Positions 8,702 through 17,900 are shown, counted from the stretch's first letter. The stretch is 64,000 nt of DNA from Planctomycetota bacterium (GCA_003671275.1 QWPB01000033.1:1-64000); one strand, 5' to 3'. Program-made: numbers and translations. The notes: generated by a model not told the origin, from the letters alone.

Positions 8702-9152
8702 CACGGGTCAACATGAACAGAGCTTTCTTTTCGCCGGGCAAGGTGAAATCAAAGCCACAGCTGCGAAAGAATTCGTCGGACGAAGTGATGGCCATCACTT
8801 CGTAAACCTTAAGTCGCCGAGCCAGCTCGACGCAGGCGAGTGTTAGCTTCTTGCCAATTCCCCGGCCCTGATGGGCGGAGGAGACGCACAGGCTGCGAAC
8901 CTCGGCCAGCTTGCGGGAGTAGACTTCGAGGGCCACGAAGCCGACGACCTCACCCTCGACAAGGGCGATAAAGCCGGTTGGGATTAACCCTTCCAGTTCG
9001 TCCAGCGTTCGCGGCAGAAGACGTCCCGCATCGACAAACGGCTGGATGAATTCATAGATATCATCCAAGTCGGCCATGGAGCTGGGCCGTACCTCGACAG
9101 GGTATTCCGCAGCCTGACCGGGGTCAGCAGGAGGGATCGCGGGGTTCGTCAT
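8691..9152 (-). CDS. GNAT N-acetyltransferase, short ArgA-like
   Basis: 153 residues, one GNAT domain. VRPSSMADLDDIYEFIQPFV at the start, then EVRSLCVSSAHQGRGIGKKL, the acetyl-CoA-binding R/Q-G-x-G-K loop, and EFFRSCGFDF near the end. The layout matches the short amino-acid N-acetyltransferases (ArgA-like) found fused or free in many bacteria, so glutamate N-acetylation in arginine synthesis is plausible but unproven. It overlaps rlmI by about 11 nt. Confidence 0.8.
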   Translation of the reverse strand: MTNPAIPPADPGQAAEYPVEVRPSSMADLDDIYEFIQPFVDAGRLLPRTLDELEGLIPTGFIALVEGEVVGFVALEVYSRKLAEVRSLCVSSAHQGRGIGKKLTLACVELARRLKVYEVMAITSSDEFFRSCGFDFTLPGEKKALFMLTRDEH

Positions 9153-9359
9153 CGAGGGATGGGGTGAGCGGTGCCAGGTGGGAAACTGAAGTCACAGACA
9201 CGATGCGCGACCACGGGTTCAGCGGAATGAGGATTCTGGACCCGGTAGTCGCGGAGGGTATTATTCAGGGCTGCGTCAGAAAACGAAAGAACGATTGGTT
9301 CCGGCCAGGGCAAACCGGGGAAAGACGCCGAGAAAATCGTCAATGGCGCCACGACTGGC

Positions 9360-9719
9360 CTAATGATCGTCGTCCGGCACATCTCCCTGGCCTCCCTTGC
9401 CCGGAGAAGGCCGTTTGGGTTTCGGCTTGGGGGCGCGGCGAAAGACAGCCACGACATCTTCAATGGGAACAACAAAGAGTACGTTTCCGGGCTCCAGATC
9501 GACCGGGATGGCATTCTTGGGGTGAAACAGGACTTTGTCGTACTTACGGACGGGGAAATCCTCCTTATTTTCAACCTCCAGGCTGATTTCCACAACACGT
9601 CCCGTGATCGTGGGGATCTCAGAACTGTCAGGCAACACGATTCCGCCCTTGGTCTTGTGGCGTCCTTCATCCTTGCGGATCAGGATGCGTGGACCCAATG
9701 GCTCAACAGAATCGCTCAC
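9360..9719 (-). CDS. groES: GroES-like co-chaperonin (Cpn10) with charged C-terminal tail
   Basis: 119 residues from a GTG start with GGGGAG seven bases upstream; an ATG at 9755 would add 12 residues but has a poorer site. The core PLGPRILIRKDEGRHKTKGG holds the start of the mobile loop (IVLPDSS for GroEL contact) and is followed by GRVVEIS, KYDKVLFHP and VPIEDVVAVF, the Cpn10 barrel. A ~25-residue tail of PKPKPKRPSPGKGG and then acidic residues is not part of the usual family. No groEL is adjacent. It is divergent from fabF. Planctomycetes often carry several GroES copies; this may be a secondary one. Confidence 0.82.
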   Translation of the reverse strand: MSDSVEPLGPRILIRKDEGRHKTKGGIVLPDSSEIPTITGRVVEISLEVENKEDFPVRKYDKVLFHPKNAIPVDLEPGNVLFVVPIEDVVAVFRRAPKPKPKRPSPGKGGQGDVPDDDH

Positions 9720-9941
9720 GAGATGACTCCCCGGAACAGGAATGATCGTTAACATGGCGATTATACGCAGCCTTTCTCCGGAAGGTAGTGCGTGTGCTGC
9801 CCTATCCCTCGCCGCGGCTTGATCGCTCGTGCTCGGCGGATCGATCTCCGTCCCCCTGTCAGGGCTCGTTCCTTTCTCCTCCACTGGATTCTCTTCCTGG
9901 GAAGCTTCCGGTGGATCGCCCTGTCTAAGATCCTTGCCAAT

Positions 9942-11258
9942 ATGCAACGAGTTTTCATCTCCGGGTTGGGTACGCTGTGCCCCCTCGGAAACGATCTGCG
10001 AACCGTGTGGGATCGGCTGCTGGCTGGTGTGTCTGGCATTTCCACACTCACTAATATTGATACGTCTGATCTGGAAGTCACGATCGGCGGAGAGGTCCGA
10101 GGGTTTGATCCCCGTCAGATCGAGGTCCACGACAAAATCGCCGCACGGCGTCTGGATCGATCATCGATGTTTGCAGTCGGGGCTGCGGTGCGGTCTCTGG
10201 CGGATGCCGGAATCGATCAGAACAGCCTGGGCTCTCGAGGGGCTGTTGTTCTGGGAGCCGGGCTATCGGGCCTGCTGACTTTGCAGGAGCAAACCGAGCT
10301 GCTGCTGAACGGGGGACCACGCAAGGTCAGTCCGCTGACCATTCCCCTGCTGATGCCCAATGCTTCGGCGGCCAACATTGCCATCGCCCTGGGGCTGCAT
10401 GGAACCACGTACACGGTCAGCAGTGCCTGTGCCTCCAGTGGTCATGCCATGATCAACGCAGCCCAGCTGATCCGGTCAGGTGCAGCGGATGTGGTGATTA
10501 CGGGCGGCACCGAAGCGTCACTCACGCGATTGGGAATGGCATCGTTTATCAATATGCGGGCAATGGCCAAGGGTTACAACGATCGCCCGTCGGAAGCAGT
10601 TCGTCCATTTGATGCCCATCGCGGTGGCCTGATTATGTCGGAGGGCGCTGCCTGTCTGGTGTTTGAGTCCGAGGAGCATTTACGGCGGCGCGGAGGGCGG
10701 GCTTATGCCGAATTGCTGGGCCAGGGAGCAACGTCTGACGCCTTTCATATCACCCAGCCCGATCCGTCGGCTCGTGAAGCCACCCGAGCGATCGAAGTCT
10801 GTCTGGCCAGCTGCCAGTTGAAAGCTGGCTCGATTGCGAATCAGACCTATGTGAATGCGCATGGTACCGGAACACGGCTAAATGATGTGGCTGAGACCCG
10901 GGCCATTCGTCTGGCCTTCGGAGTGGAGGCCGATCAGTTGCTCATCAGTTCCACCAAAAGCATGACCGGGCATCTGATCGGTGCGGCGGGCGGGCTGGAG
11001 CTGGCGATCTGCTGTCTGGGGCTGATTGAACGACAATTGCCCGGCACGATCAACCTGACCCACCCGGACTCTGAGTGTGACTTGAACTACCTGCCGAATG
11101 CCTCGGTCGAGGCCAGCTGTCGCTATGCGATGAACCTCAGCTTTGGATTCGGCGGACACAATGTGTGTCAGTTGATCGGGGTCGTGGACGACGCAACCAT
11201 TCGCCGACCGCCGACTCGTGGTCCATTGCTCGGGATGACGCCTTGTCGGGAACGGTAA
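9942..11258 (+). CDS. fabF: Beta-ketoacyl-ACP synthase II (FabF type)
   Basis: 438 residues, normal length. Condensing enzyme that extends acyl chains with malonyl-ACP. The Cys-His-His triad is visible: Cys163 in SSACASSGHA, His307 in VNAHGTGTRLND, His344 in STKSMTGHLIGAAGG (with Lys339). C-terminal FGFGGHN loop is present. The ATG at 9942 fits the family start MQRVFISGLG; the frame is open upstream to 9792 but shows no homology. No acyl carrier protein or other fab gene is adjacent, so it may be a specialised paralogue. Confidence 0.9.
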   Translation: MQRVFISGLGTLCPLGNDLRTVWDRLLAGVSGISTLTNIDTSDLEVTIGGEVRGFDPRQIEVHDKIAARRLDRSSMFAVGAAVRSLADAGIDQNSLGSRGAVVLGAGLSGLLTLQEQTELLLNGGPRKVSPLTIPLLMPNASAANIAIALGLHGTTYTVSSACASSGHAMINAAQLIRSGAADVVITGGTEASLTRLGMASFINMRAMAKGYNDRPSEAVRPFDAHRGGLIMSEGAACLVFESEEHLRRRGGRAYAELLGQGATSDAFHITQPDPSAREATRAIEVCLASCQLKAGSIANQTYVNAHGTGTRLNDVAETRAIRLAFGVEADQLLISSTKSMTGHLIGAAGGLELAICCLGLIERQLPGTINLTHPDSECDLNYLPNASVEASCRYAMNLSFGFGGHNVCQLIGVVDDATIRRPPTRGPLLGMTPCRER

Positions 11259-11676
11259 TCCCGGTTACCCGTTCCCCAGCTGTGAAGACCGATCAACACT
11301 GTTTCCGGAATCAACCACGAAGCTTTCTGGTGCGGTCTCACGCTCTTCTGTCAGACTGGCCCGACAAGCCTGTGCCGCGGCTCCGGAGGGGCAGGCAATT
11401 CCTCAGTATACGGGTTGTTCCATGACGGAATTTGCCTCAGAGCGGCAACTCACGGTGGGTTCCCAAGCGGTTTCCAAGATGCATCAAATCACAGAATGGG
11501 CGGACTATCCGGCCATCCGGGTGGTGGTTTTATCGCTATCTCAGGATTACTCGTTCAAATTACTACCTCCGGCAGTGCACTGAGAGCTAGAGTTGGAATT
11601 CATCAAGAGACGTTGGGCCGAGCAGGCAAGTTCCGGCCCCATCGCGACTCCGATCCCCCATGAGTGGTCCCTCCCG
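11259..11676. other. Intergenic stretch
   Basis: 418 nt between fabF and the next gene. One open frame (11415-11663, +) has no recognisable features. No terminator-like hairpin with a T-run was seen. Confidence 0.4.
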
Positions 11677-12219
11677 ATGTACCTGCTCAAAATCTATGCC
11701 TGCTTGGTCCTGACCATTCTACTGATCCTGCCGCGTGCGAAAGTGCAATCCGGTAACGATGTGCAGCGGTCTCAACAGTTTCGGGTCACCATCCCCAGGC
11801 GATTGTTCATCTCCTCTCCGGGTTCAGTTCCGCTTCAGGAATATCCTGGTGACGGGGCAGCGGATATCCACTTTACCGAGGAGTCCTGGACGATCGGCAA
11901 TAACACTCGCAATGGGGCCACGGTTCTGATTGAAACCCAGTCGGCCTTTCAGCACCTGGACAACGCCGCCTCCAAGCGTGATGCCCAGCTGGAGGTCACG
12001 GTGACGGATGCATCTGGCCCCGGAACCTGGTCCGTGGATGTCCCGAGTGCGACCACCGATTACACACAGGGGGACGAGACCGCTCGTGTCCGAGTCAAGG
12101 CGAATGGGCCGGGCTCGGCGACGGTCAAATTGAAAGTAACCTTCCTGACGGGAGCCCCCGAGACCCTGCAGGAAGGAGATTACACCGCGACGGTTGTCGG
12201 GACGATTGCTGAGAATTAG
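11677..12219 (+). CDS. Secreted protein of unknown function, predicted beta-sandwich
   Basis: 180 residues. Signal peptide MYLLKIYACLVLTILLILPRAKVQ, then alternating hydrophobic strands: FRVTIPRRLFISSPG, a TVLIETQSAFQHL segment, ARVRVKANGPGSATVKLKV and a terminal GDYTATVVGTIAEN. The last motif is like the closing strand of fimbrial or spore-coat-U type beta-sandwich subunits, which is only a resemblance. The ATG at 11677 gives the signal peptide; the frame is open 28 codons further up. It ends 14 nt from the convergent dehydrogenase gene. Confidence 0.65.
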   Translation: MYLLKIYACLVLTILLILPRAKVQSGNDVQRSQQFRVTIPRRLFISSPGSVPLQEYPGDGAADIHFTEESWTIGNNTRNGATVLIETQSAFQHLDNAASKRDAQLEVTVTDASGPGTWSVDVPSATTDYTQGDETARVRVKANGPGSATVKLKVTFLTGAPETLQEGDYTATVVGTIAEN

Positions 12220-12233
12220 CGGCTCCGAACCGG

Positions 12234-15200
12234 TTACCGCAACGACTTCAGATAGGCCAGCAGATCTCGCAGCTCGGTCTCACTGAGGCGGGTCTCCAGC
12301 CCCTGAGGCATGATGGAGGCGTTACTCTCAGCCAGTTCTTCGATCTCCAAACGGGGGATTGTCAGTTCTGCCAGCGTGGCGGTTCGCAAAACGATCGCGT
12401 CGGTCGATTCACGAGGCATCACCCCGGTGTGCGTCTGGCCCTCAGTCGTGACCACCGTATAAGAGCGATACCCCCGGGCAAAGCTATTGCTCGGGAAGAG
12501 AATCGACTCCAGCAGATCCCGAGGCTCTCGAATCGCTCCCAGGGTCGACAGATCGGGACCGACCGAACCGCCTTCCTTTCCAATCCGATGACACGTGGCA
12601 CAGGCTGCCTTGGTGCCGAAGAAGACTGCCCGTCCCTGCGCGGCGTCGCCCCCTGTCGTGAGCGGGGTCAGTTGATCGAGCCGGGCGGCTTGAGCGGCGA
12701 GGTCGACTCCCGAGGCAGCAAGCAGTGGCTGGGCGGCGGACTGGACCTCCGCGGGATATTTACGGAGCAGTCGAGCCAATTCCTCGACGGGGATGCGAAC
12801 CTCGTTCTTCGCGGTGGTCAGCTTCTCGACGAGCGCTGACCCGATAGCCGCCGACTGGCTGCGTTCGAAGACCCGCAGCAGGACCGGAACGCCGAGCGGG
12901 CCGACCTGCGGCAGGCGGGGGATCAGGGCCTTGAGTTGGTCTTCATTGAGCGGTGCATCGGCCAGCGTTCGCGACACGGCGAGCAGATCGGTCGGCTGAT
13001 CGGCAACATCGAGCCGGTCGGTCAGGTAGGTAAACTCGGCGGGTTCGACGGCTGTGCGTCGTGGCCAGAGTGCGGAATAAGCGGCCAGCCGGATGGAGTG
13101 CGGCTGCTGGAGGTCTGCGGCCATGGAAGCAATTGTCTCGTCCATCCCCTCGATGTGGCGATCGGCGATGATGGCCAGGGCCAGCAACTGCGTGGAAGTG
13201 GTGCCTTTTGAGACGACTCGCGCGAGGCTGGGCGTCCATGTGGCGGCGAACGCCGCTCGGGGCGACCGGGCGATCACATCGAGCAGTAGCGGTACGCCCG
13301 CATACTTCGGCGGAAGGGCCTGCAGCCGCGAGGCGATCAGCGCGGCGACCTCGGGCTCGCTCACCCGGGCGAGCAGGAACCCGCGTAGCACTGCGGCTCG
13401 TTCGGTCGAGAAAGTCTCTTCCGCGAGCCACTTGTCGAGCAGCGACACTGCCTCGGGAGCCCACCCGGGATGCTTGGCGATAATCTTGAGGACCAGTGCC
13501 TGAAGGACGGTGTCGTCGGTGTCGAGGAGTGGGAGGACTTGGTCGCGGGTGAGTTTGTAGTCCGGCATCTGGTCGAGGACGAGCAATGCCACTCGACACA
13601 GCCCCGGATTTGTTGTCTTCAAAAAGGCTTCGAGAGGTTTGGAAGCCTGAGAGTGAATGAGACCATTGATCAGCGAGTGTTCGAGTACCCGATCATCTTT
13701 CCCCTTCTCTGACCAGACCTTCATGGTGTGTGGGATTTCGTTCGGAGCGAAGGGCTTTCCGGAGAGGGTCGCTCCTTCGTACCAAGCTCTCGCCTCCGCT
13801 GCATGCCACTTCTTGGGAACGCTGTGCGTCCACTGAAAAGGATTCCGTTCTTCGTTGCATCGGGAGTACGCGACTCGAACATCAAGGGGTTGACCTCTCC
13901 ATGCGGTTTCTGCCGCCACCTCACTCAGACGATGACGTTGGTCCTTGGAAGAGAAACGTGTGTTTTCTCTAATCTCAGGCGGAATGATGTTCGCCTCGGA
14001 CAGAGTAGTGGCAATCCGTTGCCATGAGACAGCAGGCAACATCGCCTTGGGTTCTGGCTCCGAATTCCAATGGGGATCAAGGCGATGCAGGTACTTGAGT
14101 CCCGACTCATGTTCGAACACGGTCGTGCGAAGGCGATCCATACCACGTTGTGCCACGGCAGGGCGAGCATCACCCAGCGTGGCTAGTGTTTGCTCCAGAG
14201 ACAGTGTGCCCCAAGCAATCTCCTTACCGCGTGGGTCTTTGACGTTGTGCGATCCCGTCTTTCGAATCCGGTACACCGCCCCGGCGATGTCTGGCTTGGC
14301 GACCTGTGATGTCGGGCAACCGATGCGGAACCAGCCGCCGGTGTCGATCACCAGCAGTGACCCATCGGCGTCCTCAACAACATCGGTCGGATGGAAGTCG
14401 GGGTTGTCGGACACCAAGAAATCCTCGTGAGATTCGGCCTTGAAGCTGGCCCCCTCGCGCGACACGATCGTGCGAACGACCTTGTGCGTATTGAACTGGG
14501 TGACGAAGAAGCTGTGCTGGGGGGACTCTTCGTTCGCGGGGCCGAAGAACTGGTCGGAGCGGTAGCGGGTCAGGCCGCTGACAGCGACGTGGCCGTAGTT
14601 GTGGACCGGGCCAAGCGGGTCGCCGGTCGAGGGGAACTCGTCGATGCACTCTTGCTGGTCGTAACGCGGGTAGACGCCCCCCTCGACCCAGTGGACCAGG
14701 CAGTCCCCGCGGGGCTCACCGTAGAACAGGTTCACGGTGCCCAGGGCTTCACCAGTTTCCAGGAAGTCGACCTCGACCGGATTGTCCATCCCCCCGCCCG
14801 CATGGACATGCAGATCGGTCCCATCCAGCTTGCACGAGAAGATGCGGGCGGCCTTGCCCTTCGAGACCAGCTCGCCCGCCTCGTTCGGAAGCCCCGGTTC
14901 CGGCTTCGGAGGCGTCACCGCAGCCGTGTCCTCGCCGCCGAGATTCCCCATTTCATCGCGGCGAATCTCATGCCCATGCCGACCATCGCACCACCATAAC
15001 CGCCCATCTGGCGACAGAAACGGCCCGTGAATGTCTGCTGCGTTCCCGCTGAACCCGAACGACTTCACCAGGATGGTGCGTTTGTCGCAGATACCATCTT
15101 GGTCGGTGTCATCCAGCTTCCACAGGTACGGCGAGCTGCACGTATAGACCGCCCCGCGATGCCAGAGCACGCCTTGCGGAAAGGCCAGCTTGTCGGCGAA

Positions 15201-15479
15201 GACCGTCGACTTGTCGAACGTCCCATCGCCATCCGTATCTTCGAGAACGCGGATCAAGTCCTGCGGGTCTTTGAGCAACTCCGCTGCAGGACGATTGGTC
15301 CCGGCACTCTCGGCGATGTACAGCCGCCCGTCGTCATCAAAGCAGCCCATCATCGGGTGCAGCGTCTGCTCCGGGGTCGTCACCCGCTCGACGGTGTAGC
15401 CAGCGGGCACCCTCGGAAGGCTCACAGCCTGCGCTGCCTGACACCATAAACCCAACACCGCGAGGACCAAGGAACGCAT
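12234..15479 (-). CDS. PVC-type haem-binding HEAT-repeat dehydrogenase
   Basis: 1081 residues, secreted (signal peptide MRSLVLAVLGLWCQAAQA). Domain order: an N-terminal six-bladed glucose-dehydrogenase-like propeller (PAGYTVERVTTPEQTLHPM to about 410, with DTDGDGTFDK and DTDQDGICDK Ca-binding-like loops), a long HEAT-repeat middle, and a C-terminal cytochrome c domain with the haem motif CATCH in KAACATCHRIGKEGG. This architecture is typical of planctomycetes and relatives, probably oxidising periplasmic sugars or alcohols (inference). The start at 15479 is chosen for the signal peptide. The middle third (about 13.6-14.3 kb) looks lower in GC than both flanks. Confidence 0.9.
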   Translation of the reverse strand: MRSLVLAVLGLWCQAAQAVSLPRVPAGYTVERVTTPEQTLHPMMGCFDDDGRLYIAESAGTNRPAAELLKDPQDLIRVLEDTDGDGTFDKSTVFADKLAFPQGVLWHRGAVYTCSSPYLWKLDDTDQDGICDKRTILVKSFGFSGNAADIHGPFLSPDGRLWWCDGRHGHEIRRDEMGNLGGEDTAAVTPPKPEPGLPNEAGELVSKGKAARIFSCKLDGTDLHVHAGGGMDNPVEVDFLETGEALGTVNLFYGEPRGDCLVHWVEGGVYPRYDQQECIDEFPSTGDPLGPVHNYGHVAVSGLTRYRSDQFFGPANEESPQHSFFVTQFNTHKVVRTIVSREGASFKAESHEDFLVSDNPDFHPTDVVEDADGSLLVIDTGGWFRIGCPTSQVAKPDIAGAVYRIRKTGSHNVKDPRGKEIAWGTLSLEQTLATLGDARPAVAQRGMDRLRTTVFEHESGLKYLHRLDPHWNSEPEPKAMLPAVSWQRIATTLSEANIIPPEIRENTRFSSKDQRHRLSEVAAETAWRGQPLDVRVAYSRCNEERNPFQWTHSVPKKWHAAEARAWYEGATLSGKPFAPNEIPHTMKVWSEKGKDDRVLEHSLINGLIHSQASKPLEAFLKTTNPGLCRVALLVLDQMPDYKLTRDQVLPLLDTDDTVLQALVLKIIAKHPGWAPEAVSLLDKWLAEETFSTERAAVLRGFLLARVSEPEVAALIASRLQALPPKYAGVPLLLDVIARSPRAAFAATWTPSLARVVSKGTTSTQLLALAIIADRHIEGMDETIASMAADLQQPHSIRLAAYSALWPRRTAVEPAEFTYLTDRLDVADQPTDLLAVSRTLADAPLNEDQLKALIPRLPQVGPLGVPVLLRVFERSQSAAIGSALVEKLTTAKNEVRIPVEELARLLRKYPAEVQSAAQPLLAASGVDLAAQAARLDQLTPLTTGGDAAQGRAVFFGTKAACATCHRIGKEGGSVGPDLSTLGAIREPRDLLESILFPSNSFARGYRSYTVVTTEGQTHTGVMPRESTDAIVLRTATLAELTIPRLEIEELAESNASIMPQGLETRLSETELRDLLAYLKSLR

Positions 15480-15791
15480 GACCGGCTCCCGATGGGACAA
15501 AGGGAAGCTCACAGTACGCCAGCCACGCGGCGGTTGCAATCACAACTCGTTCGACGCCACACGGATCGACAGATCCATTTTTTCGATATCCCTGTGGGGC
15601 CATCGGAACTCAATAACCCCCAAACCCCCAATGCGGCGACAAGTGTCACGAAATCATTGCACTTCGTAAACGTTGTAATTGACACAGTTGACTCATTCCT
15701 TACAATCAACCCATCCTGACGGTGGTCGCCACACACGCATTTTGCGACCAGCGGATGTTTGCAGACGTCCGCGCCGATCAAGGATTCTTCG

Positions 15792-16541
15792 ATGAAACGC
15801 CTGTTTGCCGAACTGCTCCATGACGAGCAAGGGGTCATCCTTTCCGCTGAAACTGTACTTCTGGGTACGGTGGGTGTGATTGGGGCCACGGTCGGTCTGT
15901 CGGCAGCCTCTCACTCGGTCAATGACGAACTGACCGAAGTGGCGATGGCTTTCCGCAGTCTGGACCAAAGTTTTGAAATTGAAGGGGCCGCCAGCTGTGG
16001 GGCACGGGTTCCTGGTTCACACTTCCACCAGCAGCCCGTCGAGCGATCCCTGCACCAGCTGAGAGATGAGGTCGAGAGGGCTCGTGATCGTGAGCATCGC
16101 GAAGCCGCAGAAGCCCGAGAACAACTGGAACGCCAGCTTCATGAGGAACGCCAGCACCAGGCTGAACGTCGGCATCTGGAAGAAAAGAGGCAGCACGAAG
16201 AACGAATGATGCACGAACGCCAGCAGGACGAAAAACGGGCGATCGAGAAGCGGAAAATCGCAAGAAACGGGAAGGCGATCTGCCGCCATCCACGAAGAAG
16301 CCGGAAAAGGCCCCACCGGAGAACAAGGACAAGAAGCGAAAGCCCAAGGACGAGGATGTTATGGTCTGATTCAACGGGTCAGGCGAATCAGACGATCCGG
16401 GGAGCCCCGCACGGCGGGGCTCCCTTTTTTATGGGGGGGCCATGGGGCGCCAGAGCCAGACCTGGGGCGAACGGACACCGGGGCGGGCTTCTCCACTGGG
16501 GATCACCCAATGCTTCCCCCAAGGAACACAGGGGACAGTGA
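15792..16541 (+). pseudogene. Second pilin-like paralogue with coiled-coil tail, probable frameshift
   Basis: The N-terminus LLHDEQGVILSAETVLLGTV and the segment VNDELTEVAMAFRSLDQSF match the protein at 6278. From about residue 85 it is a charged coiled coil (repeats of ERQHQAERRHLEEKRQHEER type). The open frame runs to 16541, but after about 16257 it turns into rare AGA/AGG-rich codons and crosses a terminator into the convergent gene. One base earlier, the -1 frame encodes a Lys/Glu/Pro tail (KKREGDLPPSTKK...DEDVMV) ending at TGA 16367-16369, just before the terminator. An extra A in the A-run at 16231-16235 or 16254-16257 would join them, giving about 193 residues. Either assembly error or true decay. 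Confidence 0.7.
16400..16430 (+). terminator. Rho-independent terminator
   Basis: 11-bp stem GGGAGCCCCGC (16400-16410) / GCGGGGCTCCC (16414-16424), loop ACG, then TTTTTT. Its place 30 nt after TGA 16369 supports that stop as the true end of the pilin-like paralogue. Confidence 0.88.
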
Positions 16542-17544
16542 CTCGCGGGGCCGGGCTTTGCCCCTCATCGGTCCAGCGATTCGTGGATACAGAGTACCTG
16601 AGGATCTGCGGGCGGAACCCTGGATGTTCTGTGGGCGGGGTCTTCAGTTGCTGGCCGTCGTCGCCGCCCAGCAAATAAATGTTGTGGCCATCGACCGGCG
16701 CGGGTGACGGGGCAGCCACTGCGGGGACCGGCAAATCAGCGATCCGCTGCCAACCCGTCGCTGAGGAATATCGATACCCATCGGTCAGATAACGCCGCTG
16801 GGATTTTCCATCGGGCCCTGGACTAAGCTCGGCTCCGCCGATGACCCAGAATGAGTCTGCGACCCCCGCCGCTGTGGCCAGAATCCGTCCCGATCCGGGG
16901 AGCGGAGGGACGGTTTCCCACATCGGCTGGGGACAACTGAGATCCAGTCGATGCACACCGGTCCGCGCTGTCACCGAATCCGGTGCCAGCTGGCCACCCG
17001 CGACGTAGAGCGTCTCCCCCACCAAGGCGCCGCACGCATTGGCCACCGGCTCTGGAAGCGGTGGCAGGTCGTGTATGACCAGCGGCATTTCCGTGGCAGT
17101 GGCCTCCGGATGCCACTCCATGCGGAACGCTTCCGCGAAATGTTGCGTGGCATTACTGCCTCCGACGCAAACCACGGTCTGACCGTGAGTCACACAGACC
17201 CCATAGCCCAGGGGACGGGGTAAGTGCCCGACCATTTTCCAGACGGATTCGCCGTCCGAGGGCGCCTCCCCTGCGAGCACATAGACCGTGTCATACCATT
17301 GCTTGGTCCCCCCTTCCCAGGGCTTCCTGCCCGGAAAATTGGCTCCCCCAGCCACGAGCAGTCCCCCATGACTGATGCCGGCAAACGGAGCCGCGACCCC
17401 TTCTCGATCCGGCAGTGGCGTCAGCTGACGCCACTCGTCCGCCGGAACCACGGAACCCGTGAACAGTCCAATCCCCCAAATGGTCAAGATCTGCCGGAGG
17501 AGTAATGTCATGAGAGCACGAGAAGCAAAAGGGACAGGGGCCAT
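16429..17544 (-). CDS. Kelch-repeat protein, N-acetylneuraminate epimerase (NanM)-like
   Basis: 371 residues from ATG 17544, beginning with a signal peptide (RALMTLLLRQILTIWGIGLF). A six-bladed Kelch propeller follows: WRQLTPLPDREGVAAPFAG, GGLLVAGGANFPGRKPWEGG, VVCVGGSN, LYVAGGQL, FWVIGGAEL, IYLLGGDDGQ. The PFAG...GGANFP start is specific to the NanM/YjhT group, which converts alpha to beta sialic acid in the periplasm. The frame stays open upstream to 17784, adding 80 residues with two membrane segments; these may be a separate small protein or an artefact. An AGE-family epimerase is 30 kb away, but no sialate lyase is in the window. Confidence 0.82.
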   Translation of the reverse strand: MAPVPFASRALMTLLLRQILTIWGIGLFTGSVVPADEWRQLTPLPDREGVAAPFAGISHGGLLVAGGANFPGRKPWEGGTKQWYDTVYVLAGEAPSDGESVWKMVGHLPRPLGYGVCVTHGQTVVCVGGSNATQHFAEAFRMEWHPEATATEMPLVIHDLPPLPEPVANACGALVGETLYVAGGQLAPDSVTARTGVHRLDLSCPQPMWETVPPLPGSGRILATAAGVADSFWVIGGAELSPGPDGKSQRRYLTDGYRYSSATGWQRIADLPVPAVAAPSPAPVDGHNIYLLGGDDGQQLKTPPTEHPGFRPQILRYSVSTNRWTDEGQSPAPRVTVPCVPWGKHWVIPSGEARPGVRSPQVWLWRPMAPP

Positions 17545-17840
17545 CTCAGGAACGGAGCGGACTTCCAGAGGCTGCCGCCTTCTCCAGTTCCTCGATTCGT
17601 TCCGCAGCGTCTCGACACGGCGGCACAAATAGTGAATCGGCGGAATGATCAGAAAGCCAGCAGGGATCCCGATTCCCCAGAACATCGTAACCCCACAACC
17701 CGGGAAAAACGCCCCCAACAGACTGGCGACCAAGTCCAGTGCCGCTCCTCCGAAAGCAACCATCATCGTGATCCAGACGACCAACCGGTCGGGTCGACGA
17801 ACAAGCGCTTAAAACGAATTCGGTTTTGGTGTTCCGGAAA

Positions 17841-17900
17841 GACCGACAGGAATGTCGGTCCCACTGTGGTTGTGGCACAGACATTCCGGTCTGTGCGACA
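17841..17900. repeat. Intergenic inverted-pair repeat, CAGGAATGTC family, copy B
   Basis: GACCGACAGGAATGTCGGTC, then CCCACTGTGGTTGTGG, then CACAGACATTCCGGTCTGTG. The two arms are inverted versions of one another with paired changes in the flanking stem bases, so a cruciform or RNA hairpin is preserved. Confidence 0.65.

Noticed and set aside
11415-11663. 82-codon frame between fabF and the secreted protein
   Set aside because: No ribosome-binding site, signal or recognisable motif; left as intergenic.
16225-16260. Programmed -1 frameshift in the pilin-like gene
   Set aside because: The zero-frame codons at the A-runs (GAA AAA CGG; CGG AAA ATC) do not form a standard X XXY YYZ heptamer, and no strong downstream stimulator directly follows. 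Kept as error or decay, not as programmed.
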